A stretch of 7,883 bases of DNA from Acidobacteriota bacterium. Lineage in GTDB: Bacteria; Acidobacteriota; Blastocatellia; Pyrinomonadales; Pyrinomonadaceae. The translations under genes were made by a program, and so were the position numbers. The stretch is from NCBI GenBank assembly GCA_013696385.1, contig JACCYR010000261.1:1-7883 (forward strand). Reading direction: 5' to 3'. Shown here piece after piece: positions 1 through 5,801 of the stretch (positions are counted from its first letter, which is position 1; every line of letters begins with the position of its first letter). A model generated the notes under the pieces. That model searched no databases. It saw nothing but the letters and a program-made list of their open reading frames with translations, and was not told the DNA's origin.

Positions 1-2
1 TT

Positions 3-746
3 ATGACGACAGCGAAACAAGAACTAGCAACTAACGGTAAAAGCGTTACAAATCCCGCGCCCGATGCGTTAATTTCGATGCGTAACATCTGGAAAACCTA
101 CCAGATGGGAACACAAGAACTCCACGCCCTGCAAGGCGTTACTTTCGAAGTGCAAAAAGGCGAATATCTGGCGATAATCGGTCCTTCCGGTTCGGGCAAA
201 TCAACTTTGATGAATCTTATCGGCTGCCTTGATTCGCCGACCAAGGGTCAGTATTGGATAAACGGCAATCTTGTTTCAACGATGACCGACGACGAACTCG
301 CCGCCATTCGCAACAAAGAAATCGGCTTTGTGTTTCAAACTTTTAATCTTCTGGCGCGGGCAACCGCGCTTCACAATGTCGAATTGCCGTTAATTTATGC
401 CGGAATGGGCGCAAGCGCACGGCACGACCGCGCCGAAGCGACGTTGGATTCCGTCGAACTCGGCGACCGTATTTACCATCGTCCGAACGAACTTTCCGGC
501 GGTCAGCGTCAGCGCGTAGCGATTGCGCGGGCTTTGGTCAACAATCCTTCGATTTTGCTGGCGGATGAACCGACCGGCGCACTCGATACCAAAACGAGCT
601 TTGAAATTATGGCTTTGTTTGAAAAACTTCACGCTGACGGAAACACGATTATTGTTGTTACACATGAACACGACATCGCCGAACGCGCCCATCGCATAAT
701 TACCATCCGCGACGGTGAAATCGAATCCGACGAGAAGACAAAATGA
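3..746 (+). CDS. ABC transporter ATP-binding protein, LolD/MacB type
   Basis: Cytoplasmic ATPase subunit that should power the two FtsX-like permeases encoded downstream. All ABC motifs are visible in 247 residues: Walker A GPSGSGKST (60-68), Q-loop Q112 within FQTFNLL, signature LSGGQ (164-168), Walker B ILLADEP with catalytic E189, D-loop ALD (193-195) and H-loop H221. The length and the NLIGCLDSPT segment after Walker A are typical of the MacB/LolD (lipoprotein or macrolide exporter) subfamily. The first ATG lies only 2 bases inside the window, so no ribosome-binding site can be seen and the real start could lie further upstream; residues before about 25 look like a poorly conserved leader. 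The stop is followed after 15 bases by the broken DUF4160 gene. The substrate cannot be read from the sequence. Family assignment is very secure; the exact start is uncertain. Confidence 0.95.
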   Translation: MTTAKQELATNGKSVTNPAPDALISMRNIWKTYQMGTQELHALQGVTFEVQKGEYLAIIGPSGSGKSTLMNLIGCLDSPTKGQYWINGNLVSTMTDDELAAIRNKEIGFVFQTFNLLARATALHNVELPLIYAGMGASARHDRAEATLDSVELGDRIYHRPNELSGGQRQRVAIARALVNNPSILLADEPTGALDTKTSFEIMALFEKLHADGNTIIVVTHEHDIAERAHRIITIRDGEIESDEKTK

Positions 747-761
747 TTGAGTTCTTGCTCT

Positions 762-1002
762 ATGCCTACGATTCTTCTCAAAAGCGGCTTTCGTTTTATT
801 ATTAACACTGACGACCACGAACCGATGCACGTTCACGTTATTCATCAAGGACGCTCGGTGTTGATTGAGTTTGAAAATGAAGTTAAAGTTAGCAAGGAAT
901 AGAGGTGTTTCCGATAGAAACATTAATCGGATGCTAAAAATTGTTGAAGAAAATCAAGTTTATTTTCAACAAAGATGGAGAGAAATATATGAATCGAGAT
1001 AA
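762..1002 (+). pseudogene. DUF4160 protein gene, split by a single-base frameshift
   Basis: Reading from ATG 762 gives MPTILLKSGF, then a conserved PMHVHV segment (residues 21-26), and stops at TAG 900-902 after 46 codons. From 898 in the next frame the text continues as NRGVSDRNINRML, then a helix with VEENQ and QRWREIYESR, ending at TAA 1000-1002. Joined by skipping one base near 896-897 (AAGGAAT), the two halves make about 79 residues. That is the normal length and layout of DUF4160: an MPTIL start, an HVHV histidine motif and a C-terminal helix. DUF4160 proteins are commonly encoded next to DUF2442, as here; their function is unknown and a toxin-antitoxin-like role is only suspected. The second half overlaps the DUF2442 start by 14 bp, as expected for an originally coupled pair. 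It may be a genuine recent mutation, an assembly error or, less likely, +1 recoding. No clear Shine-Dalgarno sequence precedes ATG 762. Confidence 0.8.
977..982 (+). promoter_or_regulatory. Shine-Dalgarno for the DUF2442 gene
   Basis: GGAGAG lies 6 bases before ATG 989. It favours ATG 989 over the in-frame TTG at 941, which would add 16 residues with no family similarity. The site lies inside the end of the DUF4160 reading frame. Confidence 0.7.
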
Positions 1003-1363
1003 ACATTTCATCATCGCCGAAAAATTTGGAAACAGAGATTTAGCCGAACTTCCGAAAATCAAAAACCTGGTTTTAGAAAAGCGTAACCGCCGAATGAAAT
1101 TCGATTTATCAAACGGCGTAACCTTGATTGTTCCTGCCGATTCGATTCAAGGTTTGCAGAAAGCCTCCGATGTCGATTTAACCAATATCGAATTATGGGA
1201 CGAAGGTTTAATGATTTATTGGAAACGGCTTGATGTCGCTTTTCAAACTTCGTCGCTCCTTCTCGGAGTCTTCGGCACGAAGCAATGGATGAAGCGGATG
1301 CAAGCCGGAAAAAATCTGACCGGACCAAATATCATTAAAAAACAAAACAAGAAAGTTGCTTAA
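989..1363 (+). CDS. DUF2442 domain-containing protein
   Basis: This 124-residue soluble protein has unknown molecular function. The DUF2442 core spans about residues 23-92: a beta-rich stretch KFDLSNGVTLIVPADSI (about 37-53), then LQKAS, then ELWDEGLMIYWKRLDV (about 68-83), which matches the family pattern of a 'G..I.W..LD' strand. The LLLGVFGTKQW segment (90-100) and the basic tail resemble longer DUF2442 members that end in a Lys/Arg-rich, possibly nucleic-acid-binding tail; here that tail is short and degenerate. The start was chosen at ATG 989 because of the good GGAGAG site and because the ATG overlaps the preceding DUF4160 stop by 14 bp. DUF4160 and DUF2442 genes often occur as a pair, so this is probably the surviving partner of the broken gene upstream. 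It ends 24 bp before permease 1. Family call from memory of the pattern, fairly confident. Confidence 0.78.
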   Translation: MNRDKHFIIAEKFGNRDLAELPKIKNLVLEKRNRRMKFDLSNGVTLIVPADSIQGLQKASDVDLTNIELWDEGLMIYWKRLDVAFQTSSLLLGVFGTKQWMKRMQAGKNLTGPNIIKKQNKKVA

Positions 1364-1387
1364 CTTATTTCTAATTTTCGCAGATAA

Positions 1388-2623
1388 ATGAATTTTTCGG
1401 AAACATTAAAACTAGCTTTGGCAGCGATTTGGGCGCACAAACTTCGCTCGTTTCTGACGCTTTTGGGAATGATTATCGGCGTTACGGCGTTTATGATTGT
1501 TCTTTCTCTTCTGCAAGGTTTTAATGTTTATGTAGACGAAAAAATCGCGGGTATCGGTTCAAATTCATTTACTATCGCAAGATTTAGTTTTGAAGATTAC
1601 AAAGATACCGATACTATTGCCGCCGCACAGCGACGCAACAAGGATTTAACATTTGAAGAATTGGATTTTATCCGTGAACGCTCCCAGTTAATTGATAAAA
1701 TCGGAGCTAAAGCTAACCCGAACTCACGTGAATTACAGCGTAACGGAGTAAGTTTGCAGGACGTAACGGTTGACGGAGCCGAGCCGATTATTGGAGAAAT
1801 TGACAATCTCGATATTGCCGAAGGACGCTATTTTACAGAAGCGGAAAACAAAAATTCGATGCGCGTGGCTTTTATCGGCTCGGGCGTGGCGGAAAAACTT
1901 TTCCCGTTCGGCTCGGCGGTCGGCGAAGAATTTACGATGCAGGGCATTCCTTATCGCGTTATCGGTGTGCAGACCGAAAAGGGTTCTATTTTTGGTATGC
2001 CGCAGGACATTTTTGTTCAATTGCCGCTAAAAACTTACGGCGCGAATTTCGGCGGTTTAACACGCAGCCGCGGTTTGAATTTTGAAGCGACCGCAAAATC
2101 CAACGAACTTTTTAACGATACCGTCGAAGAAGCGCGGACTTTGCTGCGAACAAAAAGAAAATTAAGTTTCGGTGAAAAAGATAATTTCGGAATTTTCACG
2201 CCCGATACCATTTCCAAATTACGCGATAATATTCTAGGTCCGATATTTATTGTTATATTAGCCGTTCCAACCATTGCATTATTAGTCGGCGCGATTGTCA
2301 TTATGAACATTATGTTGGTCGCCGTTACCGAACGCACAAAGGAAATCGGCATCAGAAAAAGTCTGGGCGCACGTCAAAACGACATATTAAAGCAGTTTCT
2401 TTTTGAATCGGCGACGCTTTCGGTAATCGGCGGAATCATCGGATTAATTTTAGCGAAACTGATTGGTTTTATTGTTACCGTCTACGTCATACAAACTATT
2501 ATTCCATGGTATGCGGCGGTTATTTCCATCGGAGTTTCGGCTCTTGTCGGCGCGTTAGCCGGACTTTATCCGGCGTGGAAAGCGGCACGGCTTGACCCAA
2601 TTGAGGCGTTGCGGGCGGATTAG
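1388..2623 (+). CDS. ABC transporter permease, MacB/FtsX family (permease 1)
   Basis: Inner-membrane subunit of 411 residues with classic MacB-type architecture. There is a short cytoplasmic N-terminus, TM1 at about 21-44 (after HKLRSFLTLLGMIIGV), a large extracytoplasmic MacB_PCD-like domain at about 45-280, and then three TM helices at about 282-312, 342-368 and 372-396. The coupling segment VTERTKEIGIRKSLGA (313-328) and the terminal YPAWKAARLDPIEALR (394-409) are hallmarks of the FtsX family and contact the ATPase. Such permeases move lipids, lipoproteins, peptides or drugs from the membrane or periplasm by a mechanotransmission mechanism; the actual substrate is not evident. No good Shine-Dalgarno is seen before ATG 1388 (CGCAGATAA directly upstream), so translation may depend on the preceding gene. 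It likely pairs with permease 2 and the ATPase encoded at 3-746. Confidence 0.95.
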   Translation: MNFSETLKLALAAIWAHKLRSFLTLLGMIIGVTAFMIVLSLLQGFNVYVDEKIAGIGSNSFTIARFSFEDYKDTDTIAAAQRRNKDLTFEELDFIRERSQLIDKIGAKANPNSRELQRNGVSLQDVTVDGAEPIIGEIDNLDIAEGRYFTEAENKNSMRVAFIGSGVAEKLFPFGSAVGEEFTMQGIPYRVIGVQTEKGSIFGMPQDIFVQLPLKTYGANFGGLTRSRGLNFEATAKSNELFNDTVEEARTLLRTKRKLSFGEKDNFGIFTPDTISKLRDNILGPIFIVILAVPTIALLVGAIVIMNIMLVAVTERTKEIGIRKSLGARQNDILKQFLFESATLSVIGGIIGLILAKLIGFIVTVYVIQTIIPWYAAVISIGVSALVGALAGLYPAWKAARLDPIEALRAD

Positions 2624-2636
2624 ATTATAATAAATT

Positions 2637-2641
2637 GGAGG
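2637..2641 (+). promoter_or_regulatory. Strong Shine-Dalgarno for antitoxin-like gene 1
   Basis: A perfect GGAGG lies 8 bases before ATG 2650. It decides the start, since the TTG at 2635 in the same frame overlaps the site itself. The flanking permease genes lack such a site. Confidence 0.8.
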
Positions 2642-2649
2642 TAAAAGTT

Positions 2650-2853
2650 ATGTCAGTTTTGGAAACGCTGGTCGAAACTGTTAAGAAGATGCCCTACGAG
2701 CAACAAAAGGAACTTCTTCATTATGCCGAGTTTCTTAACAGCAAGAAAAAGGCTGACGGCAATCCGCCGCGCAAAAGTTTATACGGCTTGTGGGCAAACA
2801 GAGGCATAGACATTACGGAAGAAGACATAGACGAAATTCGTCGTGAAATGTGA
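2650..2853 (+). CDS. Antitoxin-like small protein (DUF2281/VapB type), orphan and probably truncated
   Basis: This 67-residue acidic/basic helical protein resembles the small antitoxins paired with PIN-domain toxins. It has an N-terminal helix with MPYEQQKELLHYAEFL (14-29), a charged linker, and a C-terminal segment GIDITEEDIDEIRREM (52-67) of the kind that wraps the toxin. The same elements occur in the next gene (DQQREVLDFVEFL, then SAEEIDEARSEMWKNF), so the two are diverged tandem paralogues. No toxin gene follows this copy directly. After REM the stop is TGA, followed by codons for Ala-Asn-Phe. Relatives typically continue REMW-x-NF-P, so TGA 2851-2853 looks like a mutated TGG, and similarity ends right after the NF. 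A 31-bp gap separates it from antitoxin-like gene 2. Function as an antitoxin is inferred; it may be a remnant or a decoy copy. Confidence 0.75.
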   Translation: MSVLETLVETVKKMPYEQQKELLHYAEFLNSKKKADGNPPRKSLYGLWANRGIDITEEDIDEIRREM

Positions 2854-2870
2854 GCAAACTTTTATTTAAT

Positions 2871-2877
2871 AGAGGTG
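2871..2877 (+). promoter_or_regulatory. Shine-Dalgarno for antitoxin-like gene 2
   Basis: AGAGGTG lies 7 bases before ATG 2885. This spacing favours ATG 2885 over TTG 2882, which would leave only 4 bases. Confidence 0.7.
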
Positions 2878-2884
2878 AAGATTG

Positions 2885-3130
2885 ATGAGTATCGAACAAG
2901 TAGTAGTTGAAAATTTTCGTGCCTTAGCATTTGACCAACAGCGCGAGGTTTTAGATTTCGTTGAATTTCTTCACGAAAAGAATAATCGAAAAAAACCGTT
3001 AAAAAGTTCGTTGGGAATATGTTCAGATTTGAGCGTGAGCATTTCAGCCGAAGAAATTGATGAAGCACGGAGCGAGATGTGGAAAAACTTCCCGCGTGAA
3101 AAGTTTTTTATTGAGGAAACGGAAAAATGA
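2885..3130 (+). CDS. Antitoxin of a PIN-domain toxin-antitoxin pair
   Basis: An 81-residue protein that should bind and neutralise the PIN toxin encoded immediately downstream. Visible parts are an N-terminal helical region with DQQREVLDFVEFL (about 18-30), a basic linker with NNRKK and KPLKSS, and an acidic C-terminal helix SAEEIDEARSEMWKNF followed by a short charged tail. This layout is that of the DUF2281-like VapB antitoxins. No obvious ribbon-helix-helix or AbrB DNA-binding motif can be named with confidence, so autoregulation is not shown by the sequence. Its TGA overlaps the toxin ATG in an ATGA junction (3127-3130), the usual translational coupling of antitoxin and toxin. It has its own Shine-Dalgarno. 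It is a paralogue of the gene at 2650-2853 but retains the Trp and C-terminal extension lost there. Confidence 0.82.
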   Translation: MSIEQVVVENFRALAFDQQREVLDFVEFLHEKNNRKKPLKSSLGICSDLSVSISAEEIDEARSEMWKNFPREKFFIEETEK

Positions 3131-3528
3131 ATGCTTGTGTTACCGATACTCACGCGCTTGTTTGGTTTGTGCTTGACGCACCCGAACTTTCCGCTGATGC
3201 CCGTCAAGCAATGCTCAACGCGGCGGCAAATGGTGAGCCTGTTTTCATGCCTTCAATTTGTCTGGTTGAATTAGTTTATTTAATTGAAAAAGGGCGCATT
3301 CCAAAAGAATTACTCAAACGAATCAAGCAAACTTTAGCCAATCCGAATAGCGAATTGACGGTTTATCATTTAACCGAAGTTGTCGCTGAATCGCTTGAAC
3401 TCGTGCCGCGCAAAGACGTGCCTGATATGCCCGATAGAATTATCGCGGCGACGGCTTTACATTTAGGATTACCGCTTGTTACCCGCGATGGCAAAATTCG
3501 GGCGGCGAATATAACGACCATCTGGTAA
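3127..3528 (+). CDS. PIN-domain toxin (VapC-like ribonuclease)
   Basis: A 133-residue PIN-domain protein, the expected full length for a VapC-type toxin. The acidic metal-binding residues are all in place: D7 in TDTHALVW (6-13), E48 in CLVELVY (45-51), D103 in MPDRIIAATA (101-110) and D121 in VTRDGKI (118-124). PIN toxins are Mg2+/Mn2+-dependent endoribonucleases that typically cut tRNA or rRNA to halt growth; the target here is unknown. With D7, E48, D103 and D121 intact it is probably catalytically competent, so the antitoxin upstream should still be needed. It starts in a 4-bp ATGA overlap with the antitoxin and ends 11 bp before permease 2, lying entirely between two transporter genes on the same strand. 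Chromosomal TA pairs of this type move often, which makes later insertion into the transporter operon likely. Confidence 0.9.
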   Translation: MNACVTDTHALVWFVLDAPELSADARQAMLNAAANGEPVFMPSICLVELVYLIEKGRIPKELLKRIKQTLANPNSELTVYHLTEVVAESLELVPRKDVPDMPDRIIAATALHLGLPLVTRDGKIRAANITTIW

Positions 3529-3539
3529 AATTTGATGCA

Positions 3540-4799
3540 ATGAAATTTATCGGCAACAGTTTTTACGAAAATTTTAAGATGGCACTCGCCACATTGCGAA
3601 ATAATAAATTGCGCTCATTTTTGACTATTTTTGGTGTCATCATCGGTGTTATCACCGTGATGTTGATTTCTTCAATTATCAGCGGTATTGATGAAGCAGT
3701 TAAAAAACAAGTCGAATCTTTCGGCACACATACGATTATCCTTCGCAAATATGATATTTCCGTCGGACACGGAAGCCGCACACAAGAAGAAAGAATGCGA
3801 AAACCGCTGACAATCGATGATGCCGAAGCCTTAAAGAAACTTTCGACCATCGAAACCGCCATTCCGTTTTTAAACATTACCAGTAATTATTTCGGACAAA
3901 AAATCCTCGTTACCGGCAAAAACGGCAAAACATCTTCAGCCGTTAAACTGCAGGGAACTTTGCCGGATATCGAAAAAGCCGGAAGCGAAGTTTTGATTGA
4001 AGGTCGCTGGTTCACCCAAAACGAAAGCGACAGCAAATCCGATGTCTGCTTAATCGGTTCGACCGTTGTTGAATCTTATTTTCCTTACGAATCGCCCGTC
4101 GGAAAGACTTTGGAAATCGGCGGGCGCGAATTTCGCGTTATCGGCGTTCTGCAAAAACGCGAACAACTTTTTGGCGGCGGCGGCAACAATGACCAAAGCA
4201 ACTCTATTTATATGCCAATCGGCTCGGCTTTACGGCTGAAACCATATGCCGATGATTTGTATATTTACGCCATTTCCAAAGAAGGAAAACTTGACGAAGC
4301 CAAAGACCAGGTGCAAGACCTTCTTCGTGTCCGAAGGCAAGTTCCGTATGGTGAGAAGAATAATTTTGGAATGGAAACCGCCGCGAGTATTATTGAACAA
4401 TTTCAATCAATTACGGCTGGCGTGGCTCTGGCAATGGTCGTTATTTCTTCAATCGGTCTACTGATTGGAGGCATCGGTGTGATGAATATTATGCTCGTGT
4501 CCGTAACGGAAAGAACGCGCGAAATCGGCATCCGCAAAGCCGTCGGCGCAAAACAAAGCGATATTCTTTTGCAATTTTTGATTGAAGCCGCCACGCTGAC
4601 AGGTTTCGGCGGATTAGTCGGATTGGCAATCGGATGGGCATTAACATTTCTGATTGCGCTCGTTTTCCCGTCTTACGTTCCGTGGTGGGCTCCGGTTTTA
4701 GGCTTCTTCGCCAGCGTCGGCATCGGCATTATTTTTGGATTATTTCCCGCGTGGAAAGCTGCCCGTTTGGACCCGATTGAATCTTTGAGATATGAATAA
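3540..4799 (+). CDS. ABC transporter permease, MacB/FtsX family (permease 2)
   Basis: This 419-residue permease is paralogous to but clearly diverged from permease 1, and lies last in the string. TM1 is at about 27-48 after NNKLRSFLTIFGVIIGV. The extracytoplasmic domain spans about 49-290 and contains a Gly-rich loop FGGGGNND (211-218). TM2 (about 292-318, with IGGIGVMNIMLV), TM3 (about 345-374) and TM4 (about 384-403) follow. The FtsX coupling motif VTERTREIGIRKAVGA (322-337) and FPAWKAARLDPIESLR (402-417) are intact. ATG 3540 is chosen because its N-terminus (NSFYENFKMAL) aligns with that of permease 1 (MNFSETLKLAL). The Shine-Dalgarno is poor, suggesting reinitiation after the toxin stop 11 bp upstream. 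Two non-identical permeases with one ATPase suggest a heterodimeric transporter. No HlyD-like adaptor gene lies in the window. Confidence 0.95.
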   Translation: MKFIGNSFYENFKMALATLRNNKLRSFLTIFGVIIGVITVMLISSIISGIDEAVKKQVESFGTHTIILRKYDISVGHGSRTQEERMRKPLTIDDAEALKKLSTIETAIPFLNITSNYFGQKILVTGKNGKTSSAVKLQGTLPDIEKAGSEVLIEGRWFTQNESDSKSDVCLIGSTVVESYFPYESPVGKTLEIGGREFRVIGVLQKREQLFGGGGNNDQSNSIYMPIGSALRLKPYADDLYIYAISKEGKLDEAKDQVQDLLRVRRQVPYGEKNNFGMETAASIIEQFQSITAGVALAMVVISSIGLLIGGIGVMNIMLVSVTERTREIGIRKAVGAKQSDILLQFLIEAATLTGFGGLVGLAIGWALTFLIALVFPSYVPWWAPVLGFFASVGIGIIFGLFPAWKAARLDPIESLRYE

Positions 4800-4801
4800 T
4801 A

Positions 4802-4924
4802 ATACCAATTCAAATAAAAATGCGCGTATTATGCAGAAACACGCACGAAGTAAGTGTGAAAAACACGCCCTTACTTCGTGCGGGCTTCCGCATTCAATAC
4901 GCACAACTTAAATTGATTTGGTAT
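4802..4924. repeat. Long inverted repeat, MITE-like hairpin element
   Basis: The left arm (4802-4854) and right arm (4870-4924) are reverse complements over almost their whole length: about 44 of 53 aligned positions match, with one 2-base gap. The outer ends read ATACCAA on the left and TTGGTAT on the right. The inner 12 bp (4843-4854 with 4870-4881) pair perfectly around a 15-base loop that can form a further small GTGT/ACAC stem. No coding frame is present. Terminal inverted repeats with TA at both edges (4803-4804 and 4922-4923) would fit a non-autonomous miniature element mobilised by an IS630/Tc1-like transposase, but no transposase is present here. It sits 2 bases after permease 2 and could also end transcription or stabilise the mRNA 3' end. 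Confidence 0.75.
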
Positions 4925-4990
4925 AAGTCCAAGGTCTAAAGTCCAAAGTCTAAAGTTAAAACCGTTTTTCGACTTTGGACTTTGGACTTT
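4925..4990. repeat. Heptad repeat cluster (AAAGTCC units) in inverted arrangement
   Basis: Five 7-base units of the type AAGTCCA / AAGTCTA run from 4925 to 4959. About three units of the reverse complement (GACTTTG/GACTTT) run from 4971 to 4990. Together they form a palindromic array directly abutting the MITE-like hairpin. The right arm extends into the stop codon (4989-4991) of the minus-strand Yip1 gene. Scattered arrays of this AAAGTCC type occur between genes in various bacteria (recalled, not searched). The role is unknown. Confidence 0.7.
4938..4983. terminator. Candidate bidirectional 3'-end stem-loop between convergent genes
   Basis: A perfect 13-bp stem (4938-4950 pairing with 4971-4983) closes a 20-base loop in which AAAA and TTTT around CCG can pair again. 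It lies between the convergent ends of permease 2 and the Yip1 gene, the expected place for a two-way terminator. There is no T-tract after the stem on either strand, so it is not a classical intrinsic terminator; mRNA end protection or a pause site is equally possible. Confidence 0.35.
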
Positions 4991-5801
4991 ACGAAAACAA
5001 CGCGCTCACGACTCTAAACGCAACACCAATTAAAGCGACAATCAGCACAATCGCCCAAGCTGTGCTGGTCGAAATTTTACCGACTATTCGCAAACCGATT
5101 GCCGCCAGAATCCAGCCCCAAATTTCAAAAAAATCAAATGTTCCCAAAAACGTCGCCAGCACAGGATTTTGTTTCCCGTCAACAAAAAAACTCGGATTAG
5201 CCTGAACCAAACCGCGCTGGCTTGCCGCGATGTCTATTTCATCGGCGGATTTAAAGAACAAAATTAAGAGGTTAGCAACCATTGCAACCACTCCCGGAGC
5301 AAAACTTGCATAGACCCACACCGAAACACTCTGCCAATAATTTGCCGAGCCTCCCATTGCTTTAACTCCGAGCCAATAAATTAGACCGCCAAGAGCAAAA
5401 AAAATGATTATAAATAACGGAACTAAATATTTAATCGTCTTTATTATGGTCAAATTAAGTTCAATGCTTTTTTGTTTTTGCTCCGGTGTTAAAGACTGGG
5501 TGCTTGGGTTTTTTTCGACTTGCTCTTGAGCAAATCTTCTAAATCCCTCTTCACCAACTTTATTAACAAATAAAAATGAGAAAACTGTTGACAATAAAAT
5601 GAAGATTAAAGTTGCTAAGATAAATCGCGGCTTGCGGCGCAAATCTTCAAACGTCTTACCCGGTTCAAAAAATATGTTCCCAAGCGTTCCTACCTCCGAC
5701 ATCTGCGCCGGTTCTTCCGTGTTAACAATTTCTTCGGGAATCGGCGGTGCTTGCCATTCGACATTATTTTGTTCGATTAAATCTTGATTTTCTTCGTTCA
5801 T
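4989..5801 (-). CDS. Yip1-family multi-pass membrane protein
   Basis: This 270-residue integral membrane protein has no enzymatic motif. An acidic, Pro-rich cytoplasmic N-terminus (1-40, with PPIPEE and TEEPAQ) is followed by the motif IFFEPGKTFEDLRRKPRF (43-60) that typically precedes TM1 in bacterial Yip1-domain proteins. Membrane helices are predicted by eye at about 60-79, 125-146, 158-184, 213-241 and 247-268, giving five in total as usual for the fold. A soluble charged stretch (80-120, ending in a Gln/Lys-rich segment) separates TM1 from TM2. Bacterial Yip1 proteins have no established role. ATG 5801 is preceded by AGAGG (5811-5815) at a 9-base spacing, which supports the start. It converges with permease 2 and lies 138 bp downstream of the OppF-type gene, so it may be transcribed with it or from its own promoter. 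Confidence 0.85.
   Translation of the reverse strand: MNEENQDLIEQNNVEWQAPPIPEEIVNTEEPAQMSEVGTLGNIFFEPGKTFEDLRRKPRFILATLIFILLSTVFSFLFVNKVGEEGFRRFAQEQVEKNPSTQSLTPEQKQKSIELNLTIIKTIKYLVPLFIIIFFALGGLIYWLGVKAMGGSANYWQSVSVWVYASFAPGVVAMVANLLILFFKSADEIDIAASQRGLVQANPSFFVDGKQNPVLATFLGTFDFFEIWGWILAAIGLRIVGKISTSTAWAIVLIVALIGVAFRVVSALFS

Noticed and set aside
743..805. 20-residue frame starting in an ATGA overlap with the ATPase stop
   Set aside because: It has no similarity or ribosome site of its own and ends inside the DUF4160 frame; the overlap is probably chance, although a coupling role cannot be excluded.
390..923. 177-codon open frame on the minus strand
   Set aside because: It lies opposite the well-supported ATPase gene and the DUF4160 remnant, and its translation has no recognisable domain; it is a shadow frame.
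2851..2853. Recoded TGA as Trp (alternative genetic code)
   Set aside because: TGA ends several good genes here (ATPase at 744-746, antitoxin at 3128-3130, OppF-type ATPase, acetyltransferase), and TGG is used for Trp throughout.
4843..4881. Classical rho-independent terminator
   Set aside because: The 12-bp stem is good, but it is followed by GGGCTTCC rather than a T-tract on the plus strand, and no T-tract follows it on the minus strand.
4802..4924. Complete insertion sequence
   Set aside because: Only about 120 bp long with no transposase frame; at most a non-autonomous element.
4925..4990. CRISPR array
   Set aside because: Units are 7 bases long with no spacers, and no cas genes are present.
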